Positions 23,102-32,503 of a stretch of 64,000 nt of DNA are shown here, piece after piece. Position 1 is the first letter of the stretch. The number at the start of each line of letters is the position of its first letter. The notes beneath the pieces were generated by a model. That model was not told where the DNA came from, ran no database searches, and was given only the letters and a program-made list of their open reading frames with translations. Source of the DNA: Paenibacillus sp. KS-LC4 (GTDB lineage: Bacteria; Bacillota; Bacilli; Paenibacillales; Paenibacillaceae). The stretch covers positions 5,975,001 through 6,039,000 of the forward strand of contig NZ_CP145905.1 in NCBI RefSeq assembly GCF_036894955.1, written 5' to 3'. The position numbers were made by a program, and so were the translations under genes.

Positions 23102-25375
23102 CTATTTCACTGCTGGAATCAAAATCCTCTGGCCAATGGACAGACGATTCGGGTTCTCCAGCTTATTATAGGCCGCAAGCTTCTGCCATGTAGTGCCGTG
23201 ATTTAATGCGATGCGATACAGCGTATCGCCGCTTTTCACTATATACACCGTGTCCTGCGTCGTACCCGCCGCCGGCTTAGTAGGCGCTGCTGGAACAGGC
23301 GTAGCTGGCTTGGACGGTGTAGCTGGTGTTGTCGGCTTCGTCGGGGCTGGGCCATCCGGCTTCTCCGGCGTTGCTGGTGTCGTCGGAGTCGTTGGCGCGG
23401 TTGCACCTGCGGACAAATTAATTTTGAACTCCGCATAGCCGTCATCGCTCTGACCTACATACGACAGCGCATCAAGCGACTCTGCGAGCGTCTTCGCAGC
23501 AGGCGACGTCTTGAACGAAACGTTGACATCTGCCTTCACAGCTGCGAGCGACCAGTTGCCGTCAGCGGCAGGGTCAATCGTCTTGTTCGAGCGAATATAG
23601 TCAATGACAACCTGACGGTTCTCATCTGGCGAAGCCAGAACGATCCGCTTGCCATCCGGATTCGCAAACTTGCTCGACGACGCGCGGTAGTTATTCGACG
23701 CTACGACAAATTTTTGCTTCGGATCAATCGCTTTGCCCTCATATTGCAGATTGACGATGCGGCTCGATTTTTCGCTGACTGTCGTTCCCTTTGCATCATA
23801 TTTGGCTGGCTGTGTCACATCAATCTGGTACGTTACGCCGTCAATAACGTCAAAGTTGTAGGTCGGGAAGTCAAGGTTGACCAGCTCCTGCTTTGCAGTC
23901 GACTTGATATCAATCTGGTTGAATTGTCCAGCCGACCATTCCAGCCATTCCTTCAGCTCGGCACCTGTTACTAATACAGCGTTAACGGTATTGGAATACA
24001 GGTACAGATCAGCTACATTTTTGATCGCAATATCGCCAGCCGCGATATCCGTGTAATAGTTCGGGCCTTGCCGTCCGCCTGCCTTGAACGGCGCACCTGC
24101 GGACAATACCGGGATGCCCTCGTATTCCGTGCCTTGCATTTGTTTTTCTACATACCATTTTTGCGCGTTCGTTACAATTTGGATCGAAGGATCATCCTGT
24201 ACGAGCGCGAACCAACTGTTGATCGGCGCTGTTGTCTTGCCTACTGGCCCGCGAATATAGTCCAGCGTGTGCTGATGATCTTCTTGTACGGCGTCCAGTA
24301 CCCCTTGATCTGCCTCTACAAGCGGCTGCTTGTTTACCGCATCAAAAATCGGCTTAACCTCAACCTTGGAGTCCACAACCGACCACTTGCCATCTACGAG
24401 CTTGAGATCAAGGTCAATAATGCCGAGATTATTGCCCCAGAAGCCCGGCTCAACCGAAGGCACGCCGTTAATTGTCCCTTTTTCCAAATCAACGCCCGGC
24501 TTGCCCTCGAACGACTTGTCTGGGAACACCTTGTGGGCGTGGCCGAACAAAATCGCATTAATATCCTTGACCTTGCTGAGATACAGCACGGAGTTTTCCA
24601 TATTGTCAGCCTGCGGAATATCCTCGAAGCCCGAATGCGGAATCGCCACAATAATGTCGGCGCCCTTGGCCTTCATCTCAGGAACGAACTTCTCCGCTGT
24701 CTTGATTATGTCCTTGGCAATGACCTTGCCTTCCAAATTCGCCTTATCCCACTGCATAACCTGAGGCGGCACGAAGCCGATTACGCCTACTTTAAGCTTA
24801 TGTACGGCGCCGCTCTCGTCCTTTACTTCCTTATCCAAAATCAAATAAGGCGTGAACATATTTTTATCATTCGACTCGTCTTTATCTTTGTCATCCATAT
24901 AGATGTTCGCATTAACGTAAGGAAAATCCGCCCCTGCCAGCGATTTATTCAGAAAATCCAGACCATAGTTGAACTCGTGGTTGCCCAAATTCCCGGCGTC
25001 GTAATCCAGCAGATTCATCGCTTTGTACACCGGATGCGTCTCCCCCTGCTTCAAAGGATCAATAACCGCCGTATAGTCGCCAAGCGGATTGCCTTGAATT
25101 AAATCGCCATTGTCAAAAAGCAAGCTGTTCGTCGCCGCTTCGCGCGCCTGCTTAATGAGCGTCGCTGTTTTGGCAAAGCCATACTCATCGGTCGGCTTGT
25201 CCGCAAAATAATCATAGTTCACCATATTCACATGCAGATCGGTCGTTTCCATAATACGCAGCTTCACCAGGCCGCTGTTCCCGGTTGCGGCTGTTGCCAC
25301 AAAGGGCATGGACACTAGGCCCACAGTAACCGCAATAGATAAAGCACTTCTCCACACAACTGATGATCTCAACAA
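23102..25375 (-). CDS. Secreted 5'-nucleotidase / 2',3'-cyclic phosphodiesterase with LysM anchor
   Basis: This 757-residue exported metallophosphoesterase of the UshA/CpdB family releases phosphate and nucleosides from extracellular nucleotides. After the signal peptide (cleavage near VATA-A, residue 30) the metal motifs are TTDLHVNM, FDNGDLIQGNP, GNHEFNYG, IPHSG and FGHAHKVFP. The C-terminal nucleotidase domain spans about residues 370-620 (GAPFKAGGRQGPNYY, NYRASSSKF). A Pro/Thr/Lys linker of about 60 residues then leads to one LysM domain (YIVKSGDTLYRIALNHGTTW), which should hold the enzyme on peptidoglycan. The start is TTG at 25375 with GGGAGGG seven bases upstream. It is a single gene. 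Confidence 0.9.
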   Translation of the reverse strand: MLRSSVVWRSALSIAVTVGLVSMPFVATAATGNSGLVKLRIMETTDLHVNMVNYDYFADKPTDEYGFAKTATLIKQAREAATNSLLFDNGDLIQGNPLGDYTAVIDPLKQGETHPVYKAMNLLDYDAGNLGNHEFNYGLDFLNKSLAGADFPYVNANIYMDDKDKDESNDKNMFTPYLILDKEVKDESGAVHKLKVGVIGFVPPQVMQWDKANLEGKVIAKDIIKTAEKFVPEMKAKGADIIVAIPHSGFEDIPQADNMENSVLYLSKVKDINAILFGHAHKVFPDKSFEGKPGVDLEKGTINGVPSVEPGFWGNNLGIIDLDLKLVDGKWSVVDSKVEVKPIFDAVNKQPLVEADQGVLDAVQEDHQHTLDYIRGPVGKTTAPINSWFALVQDDPSIQIVTNAQKWYVEKQMQGTEYEGIPVLSAGAPFKAGGRQGPNYYTDIAAGDIAIKNVADLYLYSNTVNAVLVTGAELKEWLEWSAGQFNQIDIKSTAKQELVNLDFPTYNFDVIDGVTYQIDVTQPAKYDAKGTTVSEKSSRIVNLQYEGKAIDPKQKFVVASNNYRASSSKFANPDGKRIVLASPDENRQVVIDYIRSNKTIDPAADGNWSLAAVKADVNVSFKTSPAAKTLAESLDALSYVGQSDDGYAEFKINLSAGATAPTTPTTPATPEKPDGPAPTKPTTPATPSKPATPVPAAPTKPAAGTTQDTVYIVKSGDTLYRIALNHGTTWQKLAAYNKLENPNRLSIGQRILIPAVK

Positions 25376-25495
25376 ATGAATACCCTCCCCTTAAATAACT
25401 ACAATCATGTAATGATCACGTTATGTAAGCCGAGCTGTTGGATGATCATTCCCATTATTCCATTTATTTTAGATGAATTAACCAGTTTTGTCATG

Positions 25496-25522
25496 CACAA
25501 AAAAGAGGGATTTCTCCCTCTT
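25496..25522 (-). terminator. Intrinsic terminator after methionine aminopeptidase
   Basis: AAGAGGGA pairs with TCCCTCTT around a GAAA loop on the minus strand, then TTTTG; 22 bases after the stop. Confidence 0.8.
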
Positions 25523-25544
25523 CGCGTTATATACGTGTAATATC

Positions 25545-26291
25545 CTATTGCTGAGTCAAAATAAGCGGGCCATCCTTCGTTATCGCAATCGTATGCTCGT
25601 ACTGGGCCGACAGCCTTCCGTCCCGTGTCCGTGCAGTCCATCCATCGGAATCCAGCTTGCTGAAATACGTGCCCGCATTTAGCATCGGCTCAATGGTGAA
25701 CACCATGCCCTCTTTAATTCTAGGTCCTTTATCCGGCGGGCCGTAGTGAGGCACCTGCGGGTCCTCGTGCATGTCCTTCCCAATACCATGGCCGATAAAA
25801 TCGCGCACGACCGAGAAGCCCTCCGCCTCGGCATACGACTGAATCGCGTGAGATACATCGCCAATCCGCTTACCGATCAGCGCTTGCTCGATGCCAAGAT
25901 ACAGCGATTTTTCCGTTACCGCCAGCAAATGCTTTGCTTCATCGGTTACCTCTCCAACCGCATAGGACCATGCCGAATCGGCAAGCCAGCCGTTCAGGTT
26001 GACGACCATGTCGATGGTCACGATATCGCCTTCCTTGAGCTTCTCCTTCTTCGGAAAGCCGTGGCATATAATATCATTCGTAGAGGCACAGGTCGCGTAT
26101 GGGTAGCCGTTATAGCCTTTCTGCTCCGGCGTAGCGCCATTTTGCTTCATGAATTTTTCTGCAAACTGGTCAATTTCATGCGTCGTGATGCCGGGCTGAA
26201 TGAGCTTGGCAATTTGCCTGTGGCATTCAGCCAATATTTTACCCGCCTCATGCATGCGGTTGATTTCCGCCTCGGTCTTAATAATGATCAT
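25545..26291 (-). CDS. map: Methionine aminopeptidase, type I
   Basis: This 248-residue metalloprotease removes the initiator Met from new proteins. Metal ligands are visible: Asp in DIVTIDMVV, Asp in LADSAWSYAVGE, His in DFIGHGIGKDMHEDP, Glu in VFTIEPML and Glu in AQYEHTIAI. The substrate-pocket His is in NDIICHGFP. It is not beside the ribosomal protein operon (adk-map-infA) in this window, so it is probably the second Map paralogue of the species. AAGGAACGG precedes the ATG. It is a single gene with its own terminator. Confidence 0.93.
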   Translation of the reverse strand: MIIIKTEAEINRMHEAGKILAECHRQIAKLIQPGITTHEIDQFAEKFMKQNGATPEQKGYNGYPYATCASTNDIICHGFPKKEKLKEGDIVTIDMVVNLNGWLADSAWSYAVGEVTDEAKHLLAVTEKSLYLGIEQALIGKRIGDVSHAIQSYAEAEGFSVVRDFIGHGIGKDMHEDPQVPHYGPPDKGPRIKEGMVFTIEPMLNAGTYFSKLDSDGWTARTRDGRLSAQYEHTIAITKDGPLILTQQ

Positions 26292-26566
26292 TTCCGTTCC
26301 TTCTTTCCATCAAATTAACCCGGCTTCGTTCCGGGACTTCGCCAGAAGCTCCGCTAGAAGCCACATGCCTATGCTCATCGTAGCATATTATGATAAATAT
26401 GCGAATATGGGCTGGACCATGACGCCGCTTTTTCGCTTGCTTCCTAGACTTTAGTCTAGTTCGCCGCTTTACCTCTAGCATGACGACATACTGCGTGGGG
26501 CTGTGCTATGCTATTGTAGCTAAGAAAAACAACGGATAAATAAATTAAAGAGGAGAGATAAGAGAA

Positions 26567-27070
26567 ATGTTAAAGCGCTCGATTATCGGCCCCGCCCTTA
26601 TGCTGATTGGTGTATTTCTTTATTTCAACCAAGGCCAGTCATTTGGAGCGGGCGCTGTGTTCGCGAATTTTTGGGCCAGCATGTTCATCATTCCGCTAGG
26701 ACTGTTTTTCCACTGGCTGTATTTTGGCGTGACAGGCGGCAAAGGGGTCGGGCTGCTCATCCCGGGAGGCATTTTGTTCACCGTCGGACTCGTCTGCCAG
26801 CTCTCCACGTTATTCTCGGCGTGGCATATTTTGTGGCCGGGCTTTATTTTGGCGGTAGCGATCGGCTTGTTTGAATTTTATTGGTTCGGCAGCCGCAACA
26901 AGTGGCTGCTTATCCCGATTAATATTTTAGCCGTCCTGTCGCTGCTGTTCTTTGGCGTCTTCTCGCTGAGCGCCGCCTCCGGACAGCTTGCCACCGTGCA
27001 GCCGCTGCTCGCCATTGCTCTTATTATTGTAGGAGCCTTCGCTATGCTGTCGCGCAAGAAAGAGCAATAA
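26567..27070 (+). CDS. Polytopic membrane protein (167 aa), LiaI/LiaF-like
   Basis: This 167-residue protein has about five hydrophobic helices (residues 7-22, 32-52, 60-80, 85-107 and 112-160) and a short basic end (LSRKKEQ). The repeated pattern of glycine-rich hairpins (IGPALMLIGVFLYFN, LLIPGGILFTVGL, WPGFILAVAIGL) resembles the membrane part of LiaF/DUF5668-type proteins linked to envelope stress. AGAGGAGAGA precedes the ATG. The function is not known. Confidence 0.65.
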   Translation: MLKRSIIGPALMLIGVFLYFNQGQSFGAGAVFANFWASMFIIPLGLFFHWLYFGVTGGKGVGLLIPGGILFTVGLVCQLSTLFSAWHILWPGFILAVAIGLFEFYWFGSRNKWLLIPINILAVLSLLFFGVFSLSAASGQLATVQPLLAIALIIVGAFAMLSRKKEQ

Positions 27071-27088
27071 TCGCATAGGCCAGAGCCT

Positions 27089-27137
27089 CCGGCTTCGCTT
27101 GAAGGGATCGCCCTTCTATAGCGAAACCGGATTTTTT
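27089..27137 (+). terminator. Intrinsic terminator
   Basis: CCGG-TTCGCT pairs with AGCGAA-CCGG (one unpaired base each side), enclosing a second small hairpin (GAAGGG...CCCTTC), then ATTTTTTAT. Confidence 0.7.
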
Positions 27138-28188
27138 ATGCCTTAAGCTCTGCCCTGCTCATCCGAGCGTGGCAATCCGTTAGAAACGCCTGCGGCCGGT
27201 CGATAAAGATATAAACCTCTCTAACGCTGCGCTGGCTGGCGAACAGACCGTATCCAATACCTTCTTCTTTTAACCGAATGCTTACGTTTGGCTCCACTCC
27301 CTGCGGCTGAATAGCCGATGTCGATGTCCCTACCTGCGTACCACGTTCTTTGAGCTCTTCAGGCGGAAGCAGCGTGACAGACTTCACGTTGCTTATGTCC
27401 ACCTCCATTCGCAATTGAATACCGAACTGGATACGGATGCTCTGATCATTCACCAAAATCGGGTTCAACTGCATGGCCCGGTAGTTCGCCAGCAGAAATA
27501 TAATGAAAAGCAGATTGCTGACCGACAGCAACCAAGCAGCGCCGAGCGACCACTGCGCCAGCAGGAAGTGCAGCAGCGCGCCTTCTAAAATAAGAATTTT
27601 AGTTATAAACAGCAGCATAATTAACGCATTGGAATTTTCATGACAGCTATAGGCGGCTGTATCCACACGGATATAAGGCTTTTTTCGCCATGCCAGAAAA
27701 GCATAATAAACGACAGATATATCCTGCATTAGCCAGGCTGCTATACGTGGAGAGCGAATAGCGCTTTGCAGACTGATTCGCATCGTATCCAAAGGATGGG
27801 CATCCGGCTGACGACTGCTTTTGAACGCTCTAACAACACGGTACAGCTTATACAGCTCATAGCAGACGAAGAGCAGCTCCAGCGGGAGCAGCGTATACTT
27901 GACGAAAGCAAGCGCCGCATTGTCCGTTTCCGGCATTAGCAGCAGAAGCGCAAAATAGCCTAAAATTGCGAAGGGTAGAACGCCGAGCAGCGGCTTTTTT
28001 ATTTTTCTATAAACAAAAACATAAAGCAGCAGCGGAATGACCATTACAAAATCTGCTGCGATAGCTGGGCCCAGCACCGCCGCATCCTGTTCAAAAAGGC
28101 TCGATTGCATAATGAATGCATCTACAGAGACGATAATAGCGCTTATAAGCATAAAAAGCATGACATTGTTTTTTTGCAGCTTAAACAT
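27136..28188 (-). CDS. Polytopic membrane protein with C-terminal PH-like domain (350 aa)
   Basis: This 350-residue protein has about seven hydrophobic segments in the first 240 residues and a soluble C-terminal part of about 100 residues. That part (PILVNDQSIRIQFGIQLRMEVDISNVKSVTLLPPEE) resembles the beta-strand pattern of bacterial PH-like domains. Similar Bacillus proteins are often labelled, without proof, as carotene monooxygenase. GGGAGG lies nine bases before the ATG. It is convergent with the preceding gene, and no function can be assigned. Confidence 0.65.
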   Translation of the reverse strand: MFKLQKNNVMLFMLISAIIVSVDAFIMQSSLFEQDAAVLGPAIAADFVMVIPLLLYVFVYRKIKKPLLGVLPFAILGYFALLLLMPETDNAALAFVKYTLLPLELLFVCYELYKLYRVVRAFKSSRQPDAHPLDTMRISLQSAIRSPRIAAWLMQDISVVYYAFLAWRKKPYIRVDTAAYSCHENSNALIMLLFITKILILEGALLHFLLAQWSLGAAWLLSVSNLLFIIFLLANYRAMQLNPILVNDQSIRIQFGIQLRMEVDISNVKSVTLLPPEELKERGTQVGTSTSAIQPQGVEPNVSIRLKEEGIGYGLFASQRSVREVYIFIDRPQAFLTDCHARMSRAELKA

Positions 28189-28364
28189 CGTGCAGTTCCT
28201 CCCTCTTATAATGCTTTTACATCAATATAGAGTATTTATAACTATTTTCCAAATGGATATTAAGCAGTAAAATAGTCTCTATCTCCTCTCACAAACAAGG
28301 AATTTGTCATTAAGATGTCAAATAATACAGAAGCATCCGCAACCATCGCCAGGAGGAATAGGAT

Positions 28365-30650
28365 TTGTCAATCAGAGCGAAGCTCGTTTACCTCATATCG
28401 GTTACCGTTACCGTGATTTTGCTGCTCAATATTACGATCTACTATATGTCTTCCAAGGATGAGCTACAACGGAACGCCGAGCAGCAAATGCGTTTTATTG
28501 GCAATCAGATAGCCGTCTCCATCGCCTCCGCCGAGCAGAACAGCCAGTTGACAGAGGACGAGTTGGGGGAGCGTCTGCGCGCCGTTGCAATTGCCATACA
28601 GAGCAAGCTCGATCCCGATATTAAAAATGTTCGCAACGACGAGCTTGTACAGCTGAGCAAGGAGCTGGGTGTTGATCACATTACGCTGTGGATCCAGACG
28701 AAAGACGATATTTTATCAGTTCGCTCGACGAACCCCGACGAGCTCAATATGAGTCCGAAAACGTGGAACTATTGGTATACCGCCTTTACCCAGCTATTCG
28801 AGCAGCATAAGGTTACGATTCCCGAAGGACAGAAGCTTGAAAATTTTTGGGCAGGACCGATCAACTTCGGCACCTCCGACCCCGATAAAGTGTTTAAATG
28901 GGGCAACTATTATGACGGCACGACCAACTATATGATAAACCCTTATATTCATGCGCAAACCTTTTTGGACAGCAAAAAGAAATATGGTGCGGATGCCATC
29001 GTCGCGCAAATTTTACGTGATAAAAATAATATTCTCGAAGTGACCGGCTTCGACCCTGCCTACTTCGGCGAGACGCCTGTTGTCAGCATAAAAAATGGTG
29101 CCGTCGTATACAATCTCGATGTACGCACCATTATTTTCGGCCAATATTACTACAAGGATTCGGTCAATGACCCTATCAATACACATAAAGCGATTGAGAA
29201 AAACGAAGTCGTTACCATCGAAAGCAAGCTGAATGGCAAGCAGGTCATCAAGAGCTTTATTCCTGTTCAAGGGCCAAAGCCATACGTTATTGGCATTACC
29301 TTCAATAACTCGGCCCTACAGCAAACACTGCTGCGCCAGGTTCTGACGCAGGGCGCGATATCTCTGGGTCTGATTTTGGCGACGGTGCTGTGCAGCTACT
29401 TCATTTCCGGCTTTATGGTGCGCTCGCTTAATCAAATCGTCTGCAAGGTTAATGAAATTTCCAATGGTAACTTCGGCGCCCGCATTTCCTTAAAGAGCAA
29501 CGATGAATTCGGCGTATTGGCTAATCGCGTAAATGCGATGGCGCAAAATCTGCATACGTATATGAACCGATTGACCGAATCGGCGGAAGAGCTGCGGCAG
29601 ACAAAGCAGTATTTGGAATCATTCGTCAATCATACCTCTGATGCGATTCATGTCTCCAACCTGCACGGCTCTGTCATTCAGATGAATAAAGCGTTTGAGA
29701 AAATGTACGGCTGGACGGAGGAGGAGCTGCTTGGCCAACCGCTGGACAACATACCGTCTGAGCTTGAGATGGAGGGTACCTTTATGCTCGAGTTCATCCA
29801 GCAAGGCGGCTCCGTCGCCGATTACGATACGATGCGTTATGACAAAAGCGGCAGGCTGCTCGATGTGAGCATTACCGTCTCTTCGATCCGCGATGAGCAG
29901 GAGCAGATTATTGCGATTGCGACGATTTCGCGTAACATTACCGCGCGCAAGCAGACGGAGGAGGTGCTGCGACGCTCGGAGAAGCTGTCCGTCGTCGGGC
30001 AGCTGGCGGCTGGCGTCGCCCACGAGGTCCGCAATCCGCTAACGACGCTGCGCGGGTTTGTTCAGCTGTTGAAGAAAAACGGTCAGCTAGCGCCCGCCTA
30101 CATTGATGTTATGCTGTCTGAGCTGGACCGGATTAATTTTATCGTCAGCGAGTTTCTTGTGTTCGCGAAGCCGCAGGCGAGCCGTTTCCAGCGTGCCAAC
30201 ATTCATGAGATTATGCGCGGCATCATTTTATTGCTCGATTCCGAGGCGAATATTAGCAATGTCCAGTTTACAACCCGTTTTGATAATGAAATACCCGAAT
30301 TGAAATGCGAGGTTAATCAGCTGAAGCAGGTATTCGTCAATATTATTAAAAATGGGATCGAAGCGATGCCGGAAGGCGGCGAGCTTGACATTGACCTGTC
30401 CTATACGCCAACTACCGGCATTATTATTCGTATTACCGACCATGGCTTCGGCATTACCGAGGACAATCTGTCACGGCTCGGCGAGCCTTTTTTCACAACG
30501 AAGCAGGAAGGCAACGGACTTGGCCTGATGGTTTGTTATCAAATTATTGCCAATCATCGCGGCACGATGTCCTTCCAAAGCAAGAAGGGCATTGGCACGC
30601 AGGTGGAAATTCGATTGCCTGTCATACAGGACGCGCCGCCGACCGGATAG
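28365..30650 (+). CDS. Membrane sensor histidine kinase (sensor-HAMP-PAS-HisKA-HATPase), orphan
   Basis: This is a 761-residue kinase. TM1 is near residues 8-28 and a large outer sensing domain spans about 30-325. TM2 is near 330-352, followed by HAMP (to about 405) and a PAS domain (about 420-530; VNHTSDAIHVSNLHGSVIQMN). The phosphoacceptor His is in GVAHEVRNPLTTLRGF near residue 552. The ATPase has N-box NIIKNGIEAMPEGG, G1 DHGFGI and G2 GNGLGLMV. The HisKA type matches the Bacillus KinA-E/YkrQ group that can feed the sporulation phosphorelay. The start is TTG at 28365 with AGGAGG eight bases upstream. No response regulator lies beside it, so a phosphorelay role is plausible but unproven. 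Confidence 0.9.
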   Translation: MSIRAKLVYLISVTVTVILLLNITIYYMSSKDELQRNAEQQMRFIGNQIAVSIASAEQNSQLTEDELGERLRAVAIAIQSKLDPDIKNVRNDELVQLSKELGVDHITLWIQTKDDILSVRSTNPDELNMSPKTWNYWYTAFTQLFEQHKVTIPEGQKLENFWAGPINFGTSDPDKVFKWGNYYDGTTNYMINPYIHAQTFLDSKKKYGADAIVAQILRDKNNILEVTGFDPAYFGETPVVSIKNGAVVYNLDVRTIIFGQYYYKDSVNDPINTHKAIEKNEVVTIESKLNGKQVIKSFIPVQGPKPYVIGITFNNSALQQTLLRQVLTQGAISLGLILATVLCSYFISGFMVRSLNQIVCKVNEISNGNFGARISLKSNDEFGVLANRVNAMAQNLHTYMNRLTESAEELRQTKQYLESFVNHTSDAIHVSNLHGSVIQMNKAFEKMYGWTEEELLGQPLDNIPSELEMEGTFMLEFIQQGGSVADYDTMRYDKSGRLLDVSITVSSIRDEQEQIIAIATISRNITARKQTEEVLRRSEKLSVVGQLAAGVAHEVRNPLTTLRGFVQLLKKNGQLAPAYIDVMLSELDRINFIVSEFLVFAKPQASRFQRANIHEIMRGIILLLDSEANISNVQFTTRFDNEIPELKCEVNQLKQVFVNIIKNGIEAMPEGGELDIDLSYTPTTGIIIRITDHGFGITEDNLSRLGEPFFTTKQEGNGLGLMVCYQIIANHRGTMSFQSKKGIGTQVEIRLPVIQDAPPTG

Positions 30651-30712
30651 CTGGCGGTGACTCTCAAGCGCAAGGGGAGGCAAGGGGAAGCCTCAGCATA
30701 TGTACGATCTAC

Positions 30713-30757
30713 AAAAAAGACAGGGCAACTGCTCGCGCTTGCCGCCCTGTCTTTTTT
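30713..30757. terminator. Bidirectional intrinsic terminator
   Basis: AAAAAAGACAGGGC pairs perfectly with GCCCTGTCTTTTTT (14 bp). It serves the kinase gene and the convergent acetyltransferase gene. Confidence 0.9.
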
Positions 30758-30784
30758 GCATTTTTCTCCCACATATCTCTTTCC

Positions 30785-31354
30785 TCAATAGCCATGCGAT
30801 TCGCAGTAATCCAGAAAGGCTTTCATATCATGCGACGCGATGAGCGGCACCACCTTCTGAATACGCATCGGCGGCCAATCCCACCATTTAATGCGAAGCA
30901 GCTTGGCAATAACCTGGTCGCTAAAGCGATACCGAATGAGCTCTGCCGGATTGCCTCCAACGATTGCATAAGGCGGAACATCCCTCGTTACCGTCGCATT
31001 CATGCCGATGACCGCTCCATCCCCAATCGTAATGCCAGACATAATGGTCGCATGTGTACAGATCCAAACGTCGTTACCGATGACGACATCACCATTTGTT
31101 TGCGGCTGGCCGGTAATGTGCAAATGCTTCGTTAGAAACGAAGTAAAAGGATAGGTCGAAACCCAATCCGTTCGGTGGTTGCCTCCTAGCATGACTGAAA
31201 CGCCACCCGCAATACAGCAAAATTTGCCGATTGTCAGCTTCGTTCCCTCCCCCCAGGAAAAAGCATGCGGTTCACCGACGGTGTATTCGCCAATTCGCGT
31301 ATGCCCGTCCTTATGCTTGGCAGGGAATACCGTTCGCAGCAAGTCCATGTCCAT
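30785..31354 (-). CDS. CatB-family hexapeptide-repeat acetyltransferase
   Basis: This 189-residue left-handed beta-helix acetyltransferase belongs to the xenobiotic acetyltransferase group (CatB chloramphenicol, Vat streptogramin enzymes). The catalytic His lies in LGGNHRTDWVSTYPF. The hexapeptide coils are seen in GDVVIGNDVWICTHATIMSGITIGDGAVIGMNATV, then VPPYAIVGGNPAE. It transfers acetyl from acetyl-CoA to a hydroxyl of a drug, sugar or other acceptor. AAGGAG lies seven bases before the ATG. It is a single gene, and whether it confers resistance cannot be told. Confidence 0.88.
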   Translation of the reverse strand: MDMDLLRTVFPAKHKDGHTRIGEYTVGEPHAFSWGEGTKLTIGKFCCIAGGVSVMLGGNHRTDWVSTYPFTSFLTKHLHITGQPQTNGDVVIGNDVWICTHATIMSGITIGDGAVIGMNATVTRDVPPYAIVGGNPAELIRYRFSDQVIAKLLRIKWWDWPPMRIQKVVPLIASHDMKAFLDYCESHGY

Positions 31355-31507
31355 CCTATCACTCCTTCCATACCTCGCAGCGAGCTAAAATAGTATATTC
31401 AACAGCTTGCCTTTTCGCTTCCGCTCCTCTATAGAGACAGGCTGGACTTCTATCCCCGACGCTTAGTATGATGGATAAACAGATAGCTTAGAGAGGAGCA
31501 GCACACG

Positions 31508-32365
31508 ATGACGATCCAGCCAGCAAGCCCGGTTCCCGAACTGCAAAATCTGCTGCTGCTTGACCGGATGAACGATTATTCGCAGACAGATCCGCTTTAC
31601 CCATTCGCCCTAGATGAGCTGCTGTGCCGCAGCACTGGACAGGGTGGACCAGCGATATGCCATATTTGGCGCCACGAGCGCGCCTTCATACTGGGCCTGC
31701 GCGACAGCCGGCTGCCGCTGGCGGGCGACGCCTCCCGCTGGCTTGAATCGCTCGGCTATAAGGCAGCGGTACGCAACTCCGGCGGTGCGGCGGTGCCGCT
31801 TGATCCGGGCGTCGTCAACATTTCGCTCATATTGCCCAAGGCGAATACGCTAGATTTTCATTTTCATCAGGACTTTGAGCTGATGTACAGCCTTATTCGT
31901 TCCGCGCTCGCTGGGGCTGGCGTGCCAGTCGATAAAGGCGAAATCGCCGGGGCGTATTGTCCCGGCGATTTCGACCTTAGCATCGACGGCTTCAAATTTT
32001 GCGGCATTGCGCAGCGCCGCCAGGCACACGCCTATATCGTGCAGGCGTTTGTCATCGCCGAAGGCGCAGGCCAGGAGCGGGCGGCGCTGGTCCGCTCCTT
32101 CTATGAACGGGCAGCGGGCGACGCCGAGCCCGGCGCGCATCCGCTCGTAGAGAGCGGCAGCACGGCCAGCCTTGAGGAGCTGGTCGGCTTGGGGCAGGGC
32201 GGCGGTGCAGAGCACTTCGCGGACGCCGTCAAGCAGATCATCCGCAGCGGGCAGACGGCGGATGGCCTTGCCGAGGCGGCGGCTCGGCTCCAGATGCCGT
32301 CGCCTCAGCAGATCGAGGCCATGGCGCAATCGCTGCGCGGGCGCTATGCAGCTACGCAGATGTAG
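31508..32365 (+). CDS. lipL: Octanoyl-[GcvH]:protein N-octanoyltransferase LipL-like
   Basis: This 285-residue member of the biotin/lipoate protein ligase fold family has FALDELLC, RNSGGAAVPLDPGVVNISLILP and the active-site region GAYCPGDFDLSIDGFKFCGIAQRR, with the expected nucleophile Cys151. B. subtilis LipL (281 residues, Cys150) is a close match in length and motif. LipL moves octanoyl from GcvH to E2 subunits of lipoate-dependent dehydrogenases. GAGGAG lies nine bases before the ATG. It is a single gene. Confidence 0.87.
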   Translation: MTIQPASPVPELQNLLLLDRMNDYSQTDPLYPFALDELLCRSTGQGGPAICHIWRHERAFILGLRDSRLPLAGDASRWLESLGYKAAVRNSGGAAVPLDPGVVNISLILPKANTLDFHFHQDFELMYSLIRSALAGAGVPVDKGEIAGAYCPGDFDLSIDGFKFCGIAQRRQAHAYIVQAFVIAEGAGQERAALVRSFYERAAGDAEPGAHPLVESGSTASLEELVGLGQGGGAEHFADAVKQIIRSGQTADGLAEAAARLQMPSPQQIEAMAQSLRGRYAATQM

Positions 32366-32452
32366 CCCATCCGGCTAGGTCAAGCCTAGCTAAGCTAAGC
32401 TTAGTTTAGTTTGATCTGGCGTTTCCCACCTTAGCGTACCTTAAGTAAACAA

Positions 32453-32496
32453 AATGCCTCCTGCCCTGCTGCGAAGCAGCATAAGCAAGAGGCATT
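32453..32496. terminator. Terminator between lipL and the ThrE-type genes
   Basis: AATGCCTC pairs with GAGGCATT and encloses a CTGCTGCGAAGCAG hairpin. On the minus strand the stem is followed by TTGTTTAC. It sits just past the stop of the minus-strand exporter gene, at 32504, and after lipL. Confidence 0.6.
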
Positions 32497-32503
32497 ATTA
32501 GGG

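Noticed and set aside
24068..25102. 344-codon open frame antisense to the 5'-nucleotidase gene
   Set aside because: It has no RBS and no domain, and its composition is the mirror of the well-supported nucleotidase coding frame.
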